A DNA stretch of 64,000 nt from CAWBCR01 sp963787375 (GCA_963787375.1 CAWBCR010000013.1:325199-389198), one strand, 5' to 3'. Counted from the stretch's first letter, positions 16,755 through 29,062 are shown. Made by a program: numbers and translations. The notes: generated by a model from the sequence alone, not told the origin.

Positions 16755-17420
16755 CTAAGGGCCGGGCGTCAGCGACTGGATGACGAACTCGTAGTCGGGA
16801 GCGAGGCGCAGCCACGCGCCGCTGGACGCTTCGGCGTCGGCGGAGCCCTCCGGGCCGTGGCCCAGAACAACGTAGGCGTGGTCGGTTAGGGCCAGCACGG
16901 CGACCATCAGGCGCTCGTTCATCAGGTAATATGCGCCAGTACTGACGCGGACGGTGCGGCCCTCGCGGGTGGTCAGCGGGCGCGACGGCTCGAAGCTGCC
17001 GTCTTCGGACAGCGCGCCGAGGTACGCGTCGAGCAGATCACCGGCGGACAGACCGGGGTGATAGTCGATGCCCCACGCAGCCCCGGTGTCGACGTTGAGC
17101 AGACCGACCTCCATCCAGGCGTCGCCGGACAGGTCACGCAGGTCGAGGCGGGCGGGCGTCGGCGCGGTGACGGTCCACGCGGCGGGATGGTACAGCGTGA
17201 GGGCCATCGAGGCGCTGGTGTAGGGCTCCCAGCCAGGCGGAATATCGGGTGTGGGCGACGGGTCAGGCGTCGGGGTGGGCAGCGGCGTCGGATCGGCGGG
17301 GGTGACGGTGAAGAGCCCGGCAGGGGCAGTGGGCAGCGTGGGCGCGCTCACGCCGGGGAAGTTGCAGGCGGCGAGCAGCAGGGCGATCAACAGGGCGGCG
17401 GGCAGGCGTCGATGAGACAT
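16755..17420 (-). CDS. Lipoprotein with Thr/Pro linker, unknown function
   Basis: The start at 17420 gives MSHRRLPAALLIALLLAAC, a textbook lipoprotein signal with Cys at position 19. A TPLPTPTPDPSPTP linker at about residues 43-62 precedes a globular domain of about 155 residues, containing YHPAAWTVTAP and GRTVRVSTGAYYLMNERL. That domain resembles the PsbP/DUF1795-like folds seen in surface lipoproteins, but I cannot assign it with confidence. It is expected on the outer face of the membrane. It is convergent with the SDR gene across a terminator. Confidence 0.75.
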   Translation of the reverse strand: MSHRRLPAALLIALLLAACNFPGVSAPTLPTAPAGLFTVTPADPTPLPTPTPDPSPTPDIPPGWEPYTSASMALTLYHPAAWTVTAPTPARLDLRDLSGDAWMEVGLLNVDTGAAWGIDYHPGLSAGDLLDAYLGALSEDGSFEPSRPLTTREGRTVRVSTGAYYLMNERLMVAVLALTDHAYVVLGHGPEGSADAEASSGAWLRLAPDYEFVIQSLTPGP

Positions 17421-17484
17421 GGGCAGCATTATACCGCAGGTGGCGAAAGACCGACGGCGGAGAGGCGGCGCGCGCTGCGCGCCA

Positions 17485-18348
17485 TCAGTCGACGAGATGG
17501 ACATAGTCGCGCAGGGGCAGGCGCAGCAGGCCGACGACCATGTGGAACAGCGCAAACAATTCAATGCTAAAGGGCAGGTAGCCGCCATAGCCGAGGATGG
17601 GCATCTCGAAGACGTGCAGGAAATCGACAAAGGGCACGTGATAGACCCACTGCGGATAGGAGAAGTAGTTCCACATCTCCCAGAAGAAAGCCGTGATCAG
17701 CACGCCGACCCACAGCGCGAGGATCGGACGCCAGTCGCCGGAGGCGGTTGAGTCGACGAGCGCGCGGTTGCCGAACCACACGTTGAGCGGCTCGAAGATA
17801 AACACCAGCGACAGCCACATGAATGGGAAACAGTAGCGCGGCCAGGCGAGCATCAGGGCCAGCATCAGCCAGCCGGCGGCAAACCCGGCGAGGGTCACCG
17901 CGCGGGTGGGCCGGATGATCGGCCCGCGCCCGATGCGCCGCAGCCAGCCGAATGACCCGGCCAACTCAGCAGTGCCGAAGACCGCCGGCATGACGGTCGA
18001 GAAGCTGATCGTCGCCAGCGCGACATACTGGCCGAAGGTGAAGAACTCGCGCCCGACGTAGACCCAGTTGTGAGTGCGCAGGTTGAGCGCCTCGAACAGC
18101 CACCAGGCCGGGGCGGAGATCACAAACAGAGCAGCGTAGGCACGCGGGCTGCGGGTCGCCAGGGAGGTGCCTTTGCGGCGGTAGACGAGGCCGTCGACGG
18201 CGAGGGCGTAGCCCAGCCACAGCGGGAAGAACAAGAACTGCGTGCGCAGGCCGGGCAGCAGCCAGTTGAGCGGCCAGAACACGGCAACGAGCGCCAGACC
18301 GATCCAGAAATGGGTGGGAAACGGGTGGGGCGTGCGGGTGTGAGCCAT
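17485..18348 (-). CDS. Polytopic membrane protein, unknown function
   Basis: The 287-residue product has about eight hydrophobic helices rich in Trp and Phe (FWIGLALVAVFWPLNWLLPG, FMWLSLVFIFEPLNVWFGN, ALWVGVLITAFFWEMWNYF). There are short charged loops and no signal for an ABC or transporter family. The start at 18348 begins MAHTRTPHPFPTHFWIG. It lies 64 bases upstream of the lipoprotein gene on the same strand, so the two may be co-transcribed. A GGCGCGC/GCGCGCC hairpin lies between them (17467-17483). Confidence 0.75.
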   Translation of the reverse strand: MAHTRTPHPFPTHFWIGLALVAVFWPLNWLLPGLRTQFLFFPLWLGYALAVDGLVYRRKGTSLATRSPRAYAALFVISAPAWWLFEALNLRTHNWVYVGREFFTFGQYVALATISFSTVMPAVFGTAELAGSFGWLRRIGRGPIIRPTRAVTLAGFAAGWLMLALMLAWPRYCFPFMWLSLVFIFEPLNVWFGNRALVDSTASGDWRPILALWVGVLITAFFWEMWNYFSYPQWVYHVPFVDFLHVFEMPILGYGGYLPFSIELFALFHMVVGLLRLPLRDYVHLVD

Positions 18349-18383
18349 GGGGATAGTGTAACGTAAAGGGGATGAAGATAACA

Positions 18384-18468
18384 CTCACCGCAAAGGCGCG
18401 AAGGGCGCAAAGGAAGAGAAAGAGAAGAAAGAAGATCAACCGCAGAAAACGTGGAGAGCGCAGAGGGC
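18384..18468. repeat. Two adjacent copies of the dispersed purine-rich repeat
   Basis: Unit one reads CTCACCGCAAAGGCGCGAAG; unit two begins ATCAACCGCAGAAAACG. The pair lies between the membrane-protein start and the terminator of the sensor kinase. Confidence 0.75.
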
Positions 18469-18469
18469 G

Positions 18470-18503
18470 GAGAATAAAAGAGGGGCGCACATCGGTGCGC
18501 CCC
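18470..18503 (-). terminator. Intrinsic terminator of the sensor kinase gene
   Basis: On the minus strand GGGGCGCAC-CGAT-GTGCGCCCC is followed by TCTTTTATT. It lies 18 bases after the kinase stop. Confidence 0.8.
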
Positions 18504-18520
18504 TGCAAATGCCCGGAAGC

Positions 18521-21500
18521 CTAGCTCGCGGCGTCGGCTGTGTCGGCGGGGGGAGCCGCCTTGTCGCCGGCGACGGGGATCGTGTAGTGGAAGGTCGAGC
18601 CCTGGCCGACCTCCGACTCGACCCAGATCGCGCCGTTGTGGCGCTCGACGAGGCTGCGGGTGATGTTCAGGCCAAGGCCGGTGCCCTGCGCCATATCCTT
18701 ACCGCGCTGGGTGCGGAAGAACTTCTGGAACAACTGCTGGAGGTCTTCCTCCGACATGCCGATGCCGGTATCACGCACCCACTGATGCACCACCTCGCGT
18801 GGCGTGCCTGTATCCTTGTCGAAGACCGTCTCGACCTTTGCGCCAACCTCGATTGTGCCGCCGTCCGGCGTGTACTTGTGCGCGTTGCTGACCAGGTTTG
18901 TTAGCACCTGTACCACGCGGGTGTGGTCGGCGAGGATGGGCGGCAGGTCGTCAGGCAGATCGACGATGAGCTTCTGATTCTTCTCGTTGATCTGGCCCTC
19001 AAGGCCGCGCAGCGTCTCGTCGAAAACGCCGTTGACGGAGATGGGCGACATCTCCAGACGCAGATGGCCGGTCTCGATGCGGGCCACGTCGGCGAGGTCG
19101 GAGACCAGGCGCGTCATGCGGTCGACGTTGGTGCGGATGGTGCCCAGGAATTGCGCCTGCATGTCGGTGACGGGGCCGACCTGACCGCCTTTGAGCAGGT
19201 CGGTGTAGCCGCGGATGGAGGTCATGGGGTTCTTCAGTTCGTGGGCGACGAACGACACGAACTCCGTCTTGGAGCGGTTAGCGTCCTGCACTTCCTGGAT
19301 CAGGCGGGCGTTTTCGATAGCGACGGCGGCGTGCTCGACGAGGCGCTGCGCAAACTCGAAGTCGGAGCTGTCCAGCAGGCCGGGGATGTGGCTTTCGAGG
19401 ACCAGCGCGCCGATGGGCCGGTTGGCGCGCAGGATCGGCACGGTGATCTGCGCGGCGGTCCGCAAAGTGCTGGTCGCGACGAAATCCAGGTCGCCGCGCA
19501 CGTCTTCGACAAACTCCGGCTGACCCGTACGCAGCACGCGGCCTGTGATGCCCCGATCGAGGGGCAGCGGCTTCTCCTGGTATTCCTCGGCGAACAACTC
19601 TTCGTAGCCGGCGATAGCCAGAAATCTCGAGGCCCCTGCCTTCGGCGTCGAGCATGCCCAGCATGCCCGCCGATGCCCCGGTGATGCGCAGCGCCCACTC
19701 GAGCGTGATGCGGATGACACGGTTCAATTCCAGCGTGCGGTTCAACTCGCGGTCGATGCGCTGGAGGTTCTGAAGCTCGTCGACGCGGGCGGAAAGCTCG
19801 GCGTCGGTGGCCTCGTACAGGCGGGCGTTCTCGATGGCGACGGCGGCCTGCGCGGCGAAGGTCGCCAGCAGCGAGGAGTCTTCGTCGTCAAATGGGCCGT
19901 GGTCGCGGCGGTTGATCACCTCCAGCACGCCGATGGAGCGGTCCTGGATGCGCATCGGGACGGCCAGCAGGGCCTGCGTCTGGAACTCGGTCTCGCGGTC
20001 CACGGCGGAAAACCAGCGTTTGTCCTTGAGCACGTCATTGACGATAACCGGCGCGCCGGTTTCGGCGGCCTGGCCAACGATGCCGGTGCCGGATGGCAGC
20101 CGCGTGCCGACGAGGTCCTGCGCGCCGCCTTCGACGACGCGGAACACGATCTCGCTGGTGTTCTCATCGATGAGGAATAGCGTGCCGGCTTCGGTGCCGA
20201 TAATGTCAACCGCGGCGCGCATGATCCGGCCCAGCAGGTTCTCCAGATCGAGGGTGGACGACAGCTCCTTGCTGATCTCGTTCAGCGTGGCAAGCTGGCG
20301 GGCGCGGGTCTCGGTCTCGGTGAACAGGCGGGCCTTGTCGAGCGCGGTCGCGGCCTGATCGGCGATGGCCCAGAAGACTTTGAACTGGTCATCGGTGAAG
20401 GCAACGCCCTGTGAGAAACTGCCGACGACCATCGCACCGAGGGTGGCCCCGCCGGCGTTCAGCGGGACGCCCATCCAGCCGTAGTGGCGGGCCTGGCCGG
20501 GCTTGACACCGCGCCGGACGACCTCAGCGTTGTAGTTGTCGGTGCGGATCGGGCGACCGGTGCGCACGACTTCAGCGGCCAGCCCTTCGTCGTCGGCCCA
20601 CATCCGGCCCTCGTTCTGTTCGATGCGCTCGTCATTCTCCAGGAAGAAGGCGTAAGACAGGCCGCGCGCATCGGCGTTGTGCATGATGATGTAGAAGTTG
20701 GTGGTGTCGATCAGCTTGCTGGTCTGGGCATAGATCAGCTCCAGCAGCACGTCGGGGTCGGTGGTGAAGTTGACGGCCTGCGAGACCTGTGACAGCACGT
20801 CCAGCTCACGGACGCGGCGCTCCAGGTCGCCGATGACCTGGGCGCGCTCGACGGCCAGCGAGGCCTGCTCGGCGAGGGCCTGCACGAAGCGCAGGTCCTG
20901 AATGGTGAAGTTCTCGCCGGAGCGCTTGTTGCCGATGGCAACCCATCCAGCGAGGCGCTCCTGGCCCTGCAGCGGGACGAGCACCGGCGTGCGCAGGATG
21001 GCTAAACGGGCGTGCTCGTCGATCAGCTCTGGCGGCAGGGTCTTGTTCAATTCGAGGAACAGCACATCGCGGGTGGTCGACAGGGCATAAGCCAGGCCCG
21101 ACTGCGCCTCGAAGCGCACGTCGGTGTCGGGCCGCGCGCCCTCGCCAGCGGCGACAAAGTCGCCGGTCTGCGGATCGCGCAGGAAGACGTAGGTGTGGGT
21201 CGGCACGACGCCTTCGCGGATCTGCTCCTTGAGCAGGCGGACGACCTCGCCCAGCCCGGCGGCGAGCGTCAGCTCGTGGCGGAACTCCGTGATGCGCTGC
21301 TGGAATTCGCCGGGCGAGCGGAAGAACAGCGCGTCGATGCGCATCTGGATCTGATCGCGGATGGGCTGGAAGCCCAGCACCAGCGCGAAGGCCAGCGCCG
21401 CGACGAGAACCGGGTTGGTGGCGGATACCCTCGGCATGAGCGCGGCGTTGCCGATGAAGCTCAGGCCGGCGACGAGCAGCGCGTAGCCGACCGTCACGAT

Positions 21501-22619
21501 GGTAGCCATGACCGAATAGGTGGCGGCAAAGCTGACCGCGCGGGTCGTATCGAGCACGGAATACTGGATGATGCTGTAAGCGATGACCAGCGGGAAGAAC
21601 AGCAGGGCCAGCAGCATCCAGCCAACCGGGATGCTTGCCACGTTGAAGGCAAACAGGACGAAGGGCACAAAGGCGATCAGCGAGCCGCCGAACACCACGC
21701 GGCTCTGTTCACGCACGGAGGGCGAGGCGGCAAACACGCCGCGTACCAGCAAGGCCCCCATGAAGAAGACGATGCCGAAGCCGGCCAGATAGTACTGCCA
21801 CTGCCACAATTGGGTGATGACCGGGTGCGGCATGTTGAACATCACCTGGACGACCGCCATCAGGACGAGCGTCGGCAGCAGGGGCAGCCAGCGCAGCACG
21901 GATCGCCGCGCGACGGGCGGGGCCTCGCTGGGGAAGACCAGGCTGAAGGTCATCAAAAGGCCGCCAGCCCAGGGCACGGCAAGCGTCCACAAACGGGCGA
22001 AGGTATGGGTGGTCCACAGATCAAAGACTGCACCCAGCGAGACAGCTATCGCGACGCACAGCATCAGGAACACGCGTCCGAGGACGTGATCGCGGCGGCT
22101 GCGATACACCCACAGGCCGATGCCCAGGTACAGCAGGCCGGTAATATACGGGATCGCGAACAGGCTGAGCATCTGCGCGATGGGGACGCTGCGCAGCAGG
22201 ACCTGCACGTCGCGGGCCTGGCCATCGCTGCCGCGCACCTGTAGCCTGACCGGCTTACCGATCTCCAGCTTGCGCAGCTCGTGCACCAGGTCGGCGGGGG
22301 TGGAAACCGGAACGCCCTCGACGGACAGGACCGTATCGCCCTCGCGCAGGCTGGCGGGCGTGCCCAGCATCGGGCCGCTGTAGAAGAAGGCCGCATTGCT
22401 GACGGCCAGGTTGGCCGACAGCGGGTATTCGAGCATGGCCCCGATGTATGGGGTCTGCATCCAGGTGACGGCCTGGAACGGGGCGACGAGGTAGACGGCG
22501 GCGGCCAGCAGCAGCATGACGACCAGCGTCACGCGGCCTACCTGGTCGATGGCCTGGCGCTGGCGAACCTGCTGGCCAAAGGCGTCGTGCGTTTTGGCGA
22601 CGGTAGTAACAGCACTCAT
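18521..22619 (-). CDS. Sensor histidine kinase with PDZ domain, membrane helices and four GAF domains (one frameshift)
   Basis: The start at 22619 follows AGAGGT. One membrane helix (~28-50) precedes a PDZ-like extracytoplasmic domain (~65-130, GDTVLSVEGVPVSTPADLV) and about eight further helices (~140-370). Four GAF domains follow (~435-590, 600-770, 780-930, 945-1110). Past a one-base break at about 19628 comes the kinase core. It has the H-box FVAHELKNPMTSIRGYTDLL (His is the phosphoacceptor), an N-box near LVSNAHKYTPDGG, and GTGLGLNI. The total is about 1,365 residues. No response regulator is adjacent. The domain order suggests integration of envelope and small-ligand or redox signals. 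Confidence 0.88.
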
Positions 22620-22797
22620 GGAGTACCTCTAAGCTGGCCTGATTCGCGATGCGTGACGATATCGGCGTGAAGCCGACCGAATGTCTCGAAAATGCGTTGA
22701 GTCATTCTACCACAGTGAAGAATCACGCGCCACGCGCCCCGCAAGTGCCCCGGGGTAGGCCGGGGTAGGGTGGCGCACACGGGGCCCGGCAGCGCGT

Positions 22798-22827
22798 TTG
22801 ACATCGGGGCGGGACGCGTGGTAGGAT
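22798..22827 (+). promoter_or_regulatory. Promoter of hrcA
   Basis: TTGACA and TAGGAT are separated by 18 bases. The predicted start of transcription (about 22834) falls just before the CIRCE operator, so HrcA binding would block initiation or clearance. Confidence 0.75.
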
Positions 22828-22842
22828 TACAGAATGGATGGT

Positions 22843-22869
22843 TTAGCACTCTCGGGTCGAGAGTGCTAA
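22843..22869 (+). promoter_or_regulatory. CIRCE operator (HrcA binding site)
   Basis: A perfect TTAGCACTC, nine-base spacer, GAGTGCTAA inverted repeat lies 16 bases upstream of the hrcA start. This is the exact consensus of the CIRCE element. Confidence 0.97.
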
Positions 22870-22885
22870 TTGGGAGTCAGCAAAC

Positions 22886-23989
22886 GTGACAGAGTTGTCA
22901 AAACGGCAGGAAACGATACTCGGGCTGATCGTGCGCGAGTACGTCCAGACGCCCATCCCGGTGGGCAGCAAGTCGCTGGTCGACAGCTACGGACTGAACG
23001 TCAGCCCGGCGACCGTGCGCAACGAAATGGCCGTGCTGGAAGAAGCCGGGTTCATCTACGCGCCGCATACTTCAGCGGGCCGCGTGCCGACCGAGGCCGG
23101 CTACCGCTACTTCGTGCAGAAGCTCATCGGCGACACAGACCTGACGTCCGCCGAGCAGCGTATGATCCGCCACCAGTTCCACCAGACACGCTTTGACATC
23201 GAGCAGTGGATGCGGCTGGCGGCGTCAGTGCTGGCCAACACGGCGCGCAGCGCGTCGATGGTGACCGCACCGCTATCGACGGAAACGCACTTCCGGCACG
23301 TCGAATTGATCAGCACACAGGGGCGGCTGGTGCTGATGGTGCTGGTGCTGGAAGGCGGCGACGTGCGACAGCAGATGCTGACGCTGGCCGAGCCGGTGGA
23401 ACAGGACGCGTTGAGCGATGCCGCAGGGCGGATTAACACCGTGTGCGACGACCGGCGCGCGGAGCAGATCCGGCGTGAAGCGGCTCGCCAGCCGACGCTC
23501 GAACAGGAGATCATGACGCTGGTGGCCGACCTGATGGATCAGACCGACCGGCAAATGCAGGTAGTGCATTACGACGGGCTGATCAATATCCTCGACCCGG
23601 CCCACCTGATGGAGCGCATGGATGTGACCGATCCGCAGCAACGCGAAGACATGACGCGGTCGCTGGCAGAGGTAGATGGGACCGGGGCGCGGCAAACACT
23701 GCATCTGCTTGAAGAGCAGAGCCTGCTCGAAGAAATCCTATCCGAGGCGCTGGCGCCGGGCGTGCAGGGCGTGCAGGTGATGATCGCCGGGGAAGGGCGC
23801 TGGGAGGAACTGAGCCACACCAGCATGGTGCTGGCCCGCTACGGCGTGCAGGGCCAGGCGACCGGCGCGCTGGGCGTGCTGGGCCCCACGCGGCTGCATT
23901 ATGGGCGCGCGATCTCAGCGGTGCGGTACGTGTCGGGGCTGATGACCGACATGCTGTTCGAGCTTTACGGCGGCGAAGGCGGCGGGTAG
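22886..23989 (+). CDS. hrcA: Heat-inducible transcription repressor HrcA
   Basis: The 367-residue protein starts at a GTG with GGGAG nine bases upstream. The N-terminal winged helix contains LSKRQETILGLIVREY and SPATVRNEMAVLEEAGFI, followed by PHTSAGRVPTEAGYRYFV, all diagnostic of HrcA. The C-terminal GAF-like and dimerisation regions follow. HrcA represses class I heat-shock genes at CIRCE, with GroEL promoting its folding. The operator upstream indicates autoregulation together with grpE-dnaK. A gap of 187 bases with no recognised feature precedes grpE. Confidence 0.97.
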   Translation: MTELSKRQETILGLIVREYVQTPIPVGSKSLVDSYGLNVSPATVRNEMAVLEEAGFIYAPHTSAGRVPTEAGYRYFVQKLIGDTDLTSAEQRMIRHQFHQTRFDIEQWMRLAASVLANTARSASMVTAPLSTETHFRHVELISTQGRLVLMVLVLEGGDVRQQMLTLAEPVEQDALSDAAGRINTVCDDRRAEQIRREAARQPTLEQEIMTLVADLMDQTDRQMQVVHYDGLINILDPAHLMERMDVTDPQQREDMTRSLAEVDGTGARQTLHLLEEQSLLEEILSEALAPGVQGVQVMIAGEGRWEELSHTSMVLARYGVQGQATGALGVLGPTRLHYGRAISAVRYVSGLMTDMLFELYGGEGGG

Positions 23990-24176
23990 GTAACAGCCTA
24001 TGGCTGATGGCTTATGGCCGTCCCGGACGGGTCTGTCTGAAATGGGCCGTAAGAGATGCATCAGAATGGGCGACCTCTAACGCAACTCTAACAGCCGCCG
24101 GGTACAATCCCACATGTAATGCAATGGCATGGCATGCGCCACGCCCGGAAACGACAGAAACGAGGGAAACCGATTG

Positions 24177-24707
24177 GTGAGTGACGAGCAGGCAGTCGGA
24201 AAGCCGGACGGCAACGTACCGGAAGACGAACCGCAGCCCGAAGAGATAATCGACCCGGCGGCCCAGCTTGAGGTGGCGCAGGCTCAGGTGGCAGAGTACC
24301 TGGACGGCTGGCAGCGCGCACGCGCCGAACTGGCCAACTACAAGAAGCGCATTGACCGCGAGCGGGCCGAGCTGGAGTCGATGCTGCGCAGCGACACGAT
24401 CAAGCGGCTGCTGCCGGTGCTCGACGACTTCGACCGGGCGATGGACAACATGCCCGAAGATATCGCCGGGCGCGAGTGGGTGGAAGGTGTCGCGCTGATC
24501 TACCGCAAATTGCAGGGTCAGCTCATCGAGATGGGCGTCAGCGAAATTGAGGCGCTCGGCCAGCCGTTCGACCCGACGCAGCACGAGGCCGTGATGCAGC
24601 GCGCGGTGCCGAACGTGGAGTCCGGGCATGTGGCCGAGGTGCTGCGCAAAGGCTACATGATCAAGGACTGGGTGCTGCGGCCCGCCATGGTGGTCGTGGC
24701 CGAGTAA
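24177..24707 (+). CDS. grpE: Nucleotide exchange factor GrpE
   Basis: The 176-residue product has an acidic disordered N-terminus (to about residue 30). A long coiled coil follows (AQVAEYLDGWQRARAELANYKKRIDRE), then the beta domain ending GYMIKDWVLRPAMVVVAE. GrpE releases ADP from DnaK. I chose GTG at 24177, preceded by GAGGG; an ATG at 24129 would add 16 residues without a ribosome site. It lies between hrcA and dnaK. Confidence 0.95.
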   Translation: MSDEQAVGKPDGNVPEDEPQPEEIIDPAAQLEVAQAQVAEYLDGWQRARAELANYKKRIDRERAELESMLRSDTIKRLLPVLDDFDRAMDNMPEDIAGREWVEGVALIYRKLQGQLIEMGVSEIEALGQPFDPTQHEAVMQRAVPNVESGHVAEVLRKGYMIKDWVLRPAMVVVAE

Positions 24708-24787
24708 GATGGACTTATCGAATTATCGTGGATAGCACACGCAATCAACAGCAATACTAGACTGCGAAGAGGGAGATAGAGAAGCAT

Positions 24788-26673
<1,886 letters not shown>

Positions 26674-26699
26674 TCGCCTGCCCTACCGGGAATCGGGGA

Positions 26700-26731
26700 G
26701 GGGCCAGTATCGCAAGGTGCTGGTCCCTTTT
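26700..26731 (+). terminator. Intrinsic terminator after dnaK
   Basis: GGGGCCAG pairs with CTGGTCCC (one G-T) across a 12-base loop and is followed by TTTT. The rest of the 200-base gap before dnaJ has a TACAAT -10-like box at about 26806 without a clear -35. Confidence 0.7.
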
Positions 26732-26873
26732 GTGTTGGGGCCCACACCCCGGCCTCTCTCCGCGAACTGTGCGGGGCAAAACTAGAAGGCGGGGGCGGTT
26801 ACGCGTTACAATACGTTTCTCAAAAGGGGCGGCTGCCCTGCACGCGATTGATAGACTGGTGAAATAAGTCTCT

Positions 26874-28031
26874 ATGGCAAACAGGCGAGATTATTATGAG
26901 ACGCTGGGCGTCCCACGGGGCGCATCGGCGGAGGATATCAAGAAGGCGTTCCGCCGCAAAGCGCGCGAGCTCCATCCTGACGTCAACCCAGACCCCAAAG
27001 CAACCGAACAGTTCAAGGAGGTCAACGAGGCCTACGAGGTGCTGAGCGATCAGCAGAAGCGGGCCGCATACGACCGTTTCGGGCACGCAGGGGTCAACGG
27101 CGGCGCCGGCGGCGACCCCTTCGCGGGGTTCGGTGGCTTTGGCGATATCTTCGACGAGTTCTTCGGCAATGCCTATCGGAGTGCCAGCCGCGGAAACCGC
27201 CGCACGCCGCGCCGCGGGCAGGACCTCCAATACCGGCTGACCATCGATTTCGAAGAAGCGATCTTCGGCACCGAGAAGAAGATCGAGTTCGAGCGCACGG
27301 CGACCTGCCCGGTGTGCAATGGGTCGCGGGCCGAGCCGGGCACCAGCCCCAGCCGCTGCCCGACGTGCAACGGCGCTGGCGAGGTGCGCAACATCCGGCA
27401 GACGTTCCTGGGGCAGATGGTCAATATCGCCATTTGCCCGGAATGCCAGGGCACGGGCGAGGTCGTGACGACGCCGTGCAAGCACTGCGGCGGTCGCGGC
27501 CAGGTGCGCGAGATGCGGTCGATCAAGGTGATCGTGCCGGCGGGCGTCGACCAGGGGACACCGATTCAGCTCAGGGGCGAGGGCGAGCCAGGGACGTTCG
27601 GCGGGCAGCCGGGCAACCTGTACATCCTGATCTCGGTGCGGCCGCACCAGTTCTTCCGCCGCCGCGACGATAACCTGAACATCAAGTTGCAGATCAACGT
27701 GGCGCAGGCCGCGCTAGGCTACCGGATGGACGTGCCGATCCTGACGGCGGAAGGCCAGTCGACCGCCGAACTGAATATCCCGCCGGGGACGCAGTCGGGG
27801 CAGGTGTTCGAGATTAAGGGGCGCGGCGTGCCGCGCCTGCGGCGCGATGGTACTCACACCGGCCAGGGTGACCTCGAAGTGATGGTCGAGGTTGAGATCC
27901 CCCGACGGCTGACTGCCGAGCAGCGCGAGCTGTTTGCACAGCTGAGCGCGACGCTGGGCGAGGCCGTCATCCCACCGGCCAACGAGAAGGGCTTCTTCGA
28001 GCGCGTGCTCGACTGGCTGGGCGGGGAGTAG
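26874..28031 (+). CDS. dnaJ: Chaperone DnaJ
   Basis: The 385-residue protein has the full type I layout. A J domain with HPD at about residues 34-36 is followed by a Gly/Phe-rich stretch (~72-100) and four CxxCxG-type zinc motifs at about 145-205 (the first reads CPVCNGSRA and is slightly degenerate, then CPTCNGAG, CPECQGTG, CKHCGGRG). The C-terminal substrate-binding domains complete it. It stimulates the DnaK ATPase. The terminator after dnaK suggests at least partly separate transcription from dnaK. Confidence 0.96.
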   Translation: MANRRDYYETLGVPRGASAEDIKKAFRRKARELHPDVNPDPKATEQFKEVNEAYEVLSDQQKRAAYDRFGHAGVNGGAGGDPFAGFGGFGDIFDEFFGNAYRSASRGNRRTPRRGQDLQYRLTIDFEEAIFGTEKKIEFERTATCPVCNGSRAEPGTSPSRCPTCNGAGEVRNIRQTFLGQMVNIAICPECQGTGEVVTTPCKHCGGRGQVREMRSIKVIVPAGVDQGTPIQLRGEGEPGTFGGQPGNLYILISVRPHQFFRRRDDNLNIKLQINVAQAALGYRMDVPILTAEGQSTAELNIPPGTQSGQVFEIKGRGVPRLRRDGTHTGQGDLEVMVEVEIPRRLTAEQRELFAQLSATLGEAVIPPANEKGFFERVLDWLGGE

Positions 28032-28036
28032 GGGGA

Positions 28037-28072
28037 TTTCACCGCAAAGGCGCAAAGGACGCAAAGGAAGAA
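28037..28072. repeat. Dispersed purine-rich repeat copy
   Basis: A single unit, TTTCACCGCAAAGGCGCAAA followed by GGACGCAAAGGAAGAA, between dnaJ and prmA. It is the cleanest match to the family core. Confidence 0.75.
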
Positions 28073-28139
28073 CCCACGAAGCAATATCCTCACAATGCGC
28101 CGGCACTTGTAGAGACAGCTACAGGGGAATGAGCCCGTC

Positions 28140-29054
28140 ATGACGGATTGGATCGAGATCGCGGTGAGCGTGGACGGCGAGGGTGCGGAGGCAGTCGCCG
28201 ACGTGCTGAGCCGCTACGTGAACCAGGGGGTGAGCATCGAGCAGGTCATCCCGGGCGAGGCGTGGCCCGACGAGCCGCTTCCGGATGGCCCGCTGCTGGT
28301 GCGCGGCTACATCCCCAACAATTCGCAGGTTGAGGAGACACGCCAGAAGATCGTGGATGGGTTGCACTACCTGAGCCGGCTGTACCCGGCCATCCCCGCT
28401 CCGGCATTCAAAACGGTGCATGACGAAGACTGGGCCGACGCCTGGAAGAAGAACTACCACCCGATCCGCGTCGGCAAGCGCATCCTGATCAAGCCCGCGT
28501 GGGCTGAGGCGGATATCCAGCCCGACGACGTGCTGATCGAAATGGACCCCGGCATGGCGTTTGGAACAGGCACGCACCCCACCACGCAACTATGCCTTCA
28601 GGCCTGTGAGTGGTTCTGCCGGGGCGCGACGACGATGGTCGACCTGGGGACCGGGTCGGGCGTGCTGGCGATTGCAGCGGCCAAGCTGGGTTGCTACCAC
28701 GTGCTGGGGCTGGACATTGACGAGCTGGCGGTCAAAGTGGCGCAGGAGAACGTCGAACGGAACGGCGTGGCCGACAAGGTGCAGATCGTGCACGGCACGA
28801 TTTCGAGCCTGCAAACGACGGGCCGCCACTTCGACCTGGGCATGGCGAACCTGACCGCGAAGATCATCCTTGAGCTGGCCCCGCAGGGCTTGCAGCACGC
28901 GATCTATCCCTATGGCCGGTTCGTGTTTTCAGGTATCATCGACGAGCAGGCAGAAGAGGTCATCGCAGCGCTGAATCGGATCGACCTGGCGCTGATGGGC
29001 CAGCGCCAGATGGGTGACTGGGTCATGCTGATCACGCAGCGGCGCGAGCCGTAG
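28140..29054 (+). CDS. prmA: Ribosomal protein L11 methyltransferase
   Basis: The 304-residue protein matches PrmA, with an N-terminal substrate-recognition domain and the conserved GMAFGTGTHPTTQLCL. The SAM-binding motif VDLGTGSGVLAIAAAKLG lies at about residue 167, and the post-motif block reads ANLTAKIILEL. PrmA trimethylates ribosomal protein L11 on several amino groups. The position after dnaJ is a common arrangement in many bacteria. A phosphotransferase gene follows eight bases later, so they are probably co-transcribed. Confidence 0.95.
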   Translation: MTDWIEIAVSVDGEGAEAVADVLSRYVNQGVSIEQVIPGEAWPDEPLPDGPLLVRGYIPNNSQVEETRQKIVDGLHYLSRLYPAIPAPAFKTVHDEDWADAWKKNYHPIRVGKRILIKPAWAEADIQPDDVLIEMDPGMAFGTGTHPTTQLCLQACEWFCRGATTMVDLGTGSGVLAIAAAKLGCYHVLGLDIDELAVKVAQENVERNGVADKVQIVHGTISSLQTTGRHFDLGMANLTAKIILELAPQGLQHAIYPYGRFVFSGIIDEQAEEVIAALNRIDLALMGQRQMGDWVMLITQRREP

Positions 29055-29062
29055 CCGGCGCG

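Noticed and set aside
21012..22244. 410-codon plus-strand frame opposite the sensor kinase
   Set aside because: It has Gln/Glu/Arg-rich low complexity and lies wholly within a gene with many matching domains.
23996..24020. GGCTGATGGCTTATGG-like repeat after hrcA, similar to 34013-34027
   Set aside because: The match is short and lacks symmetry; it is too weak to call a repeat family.
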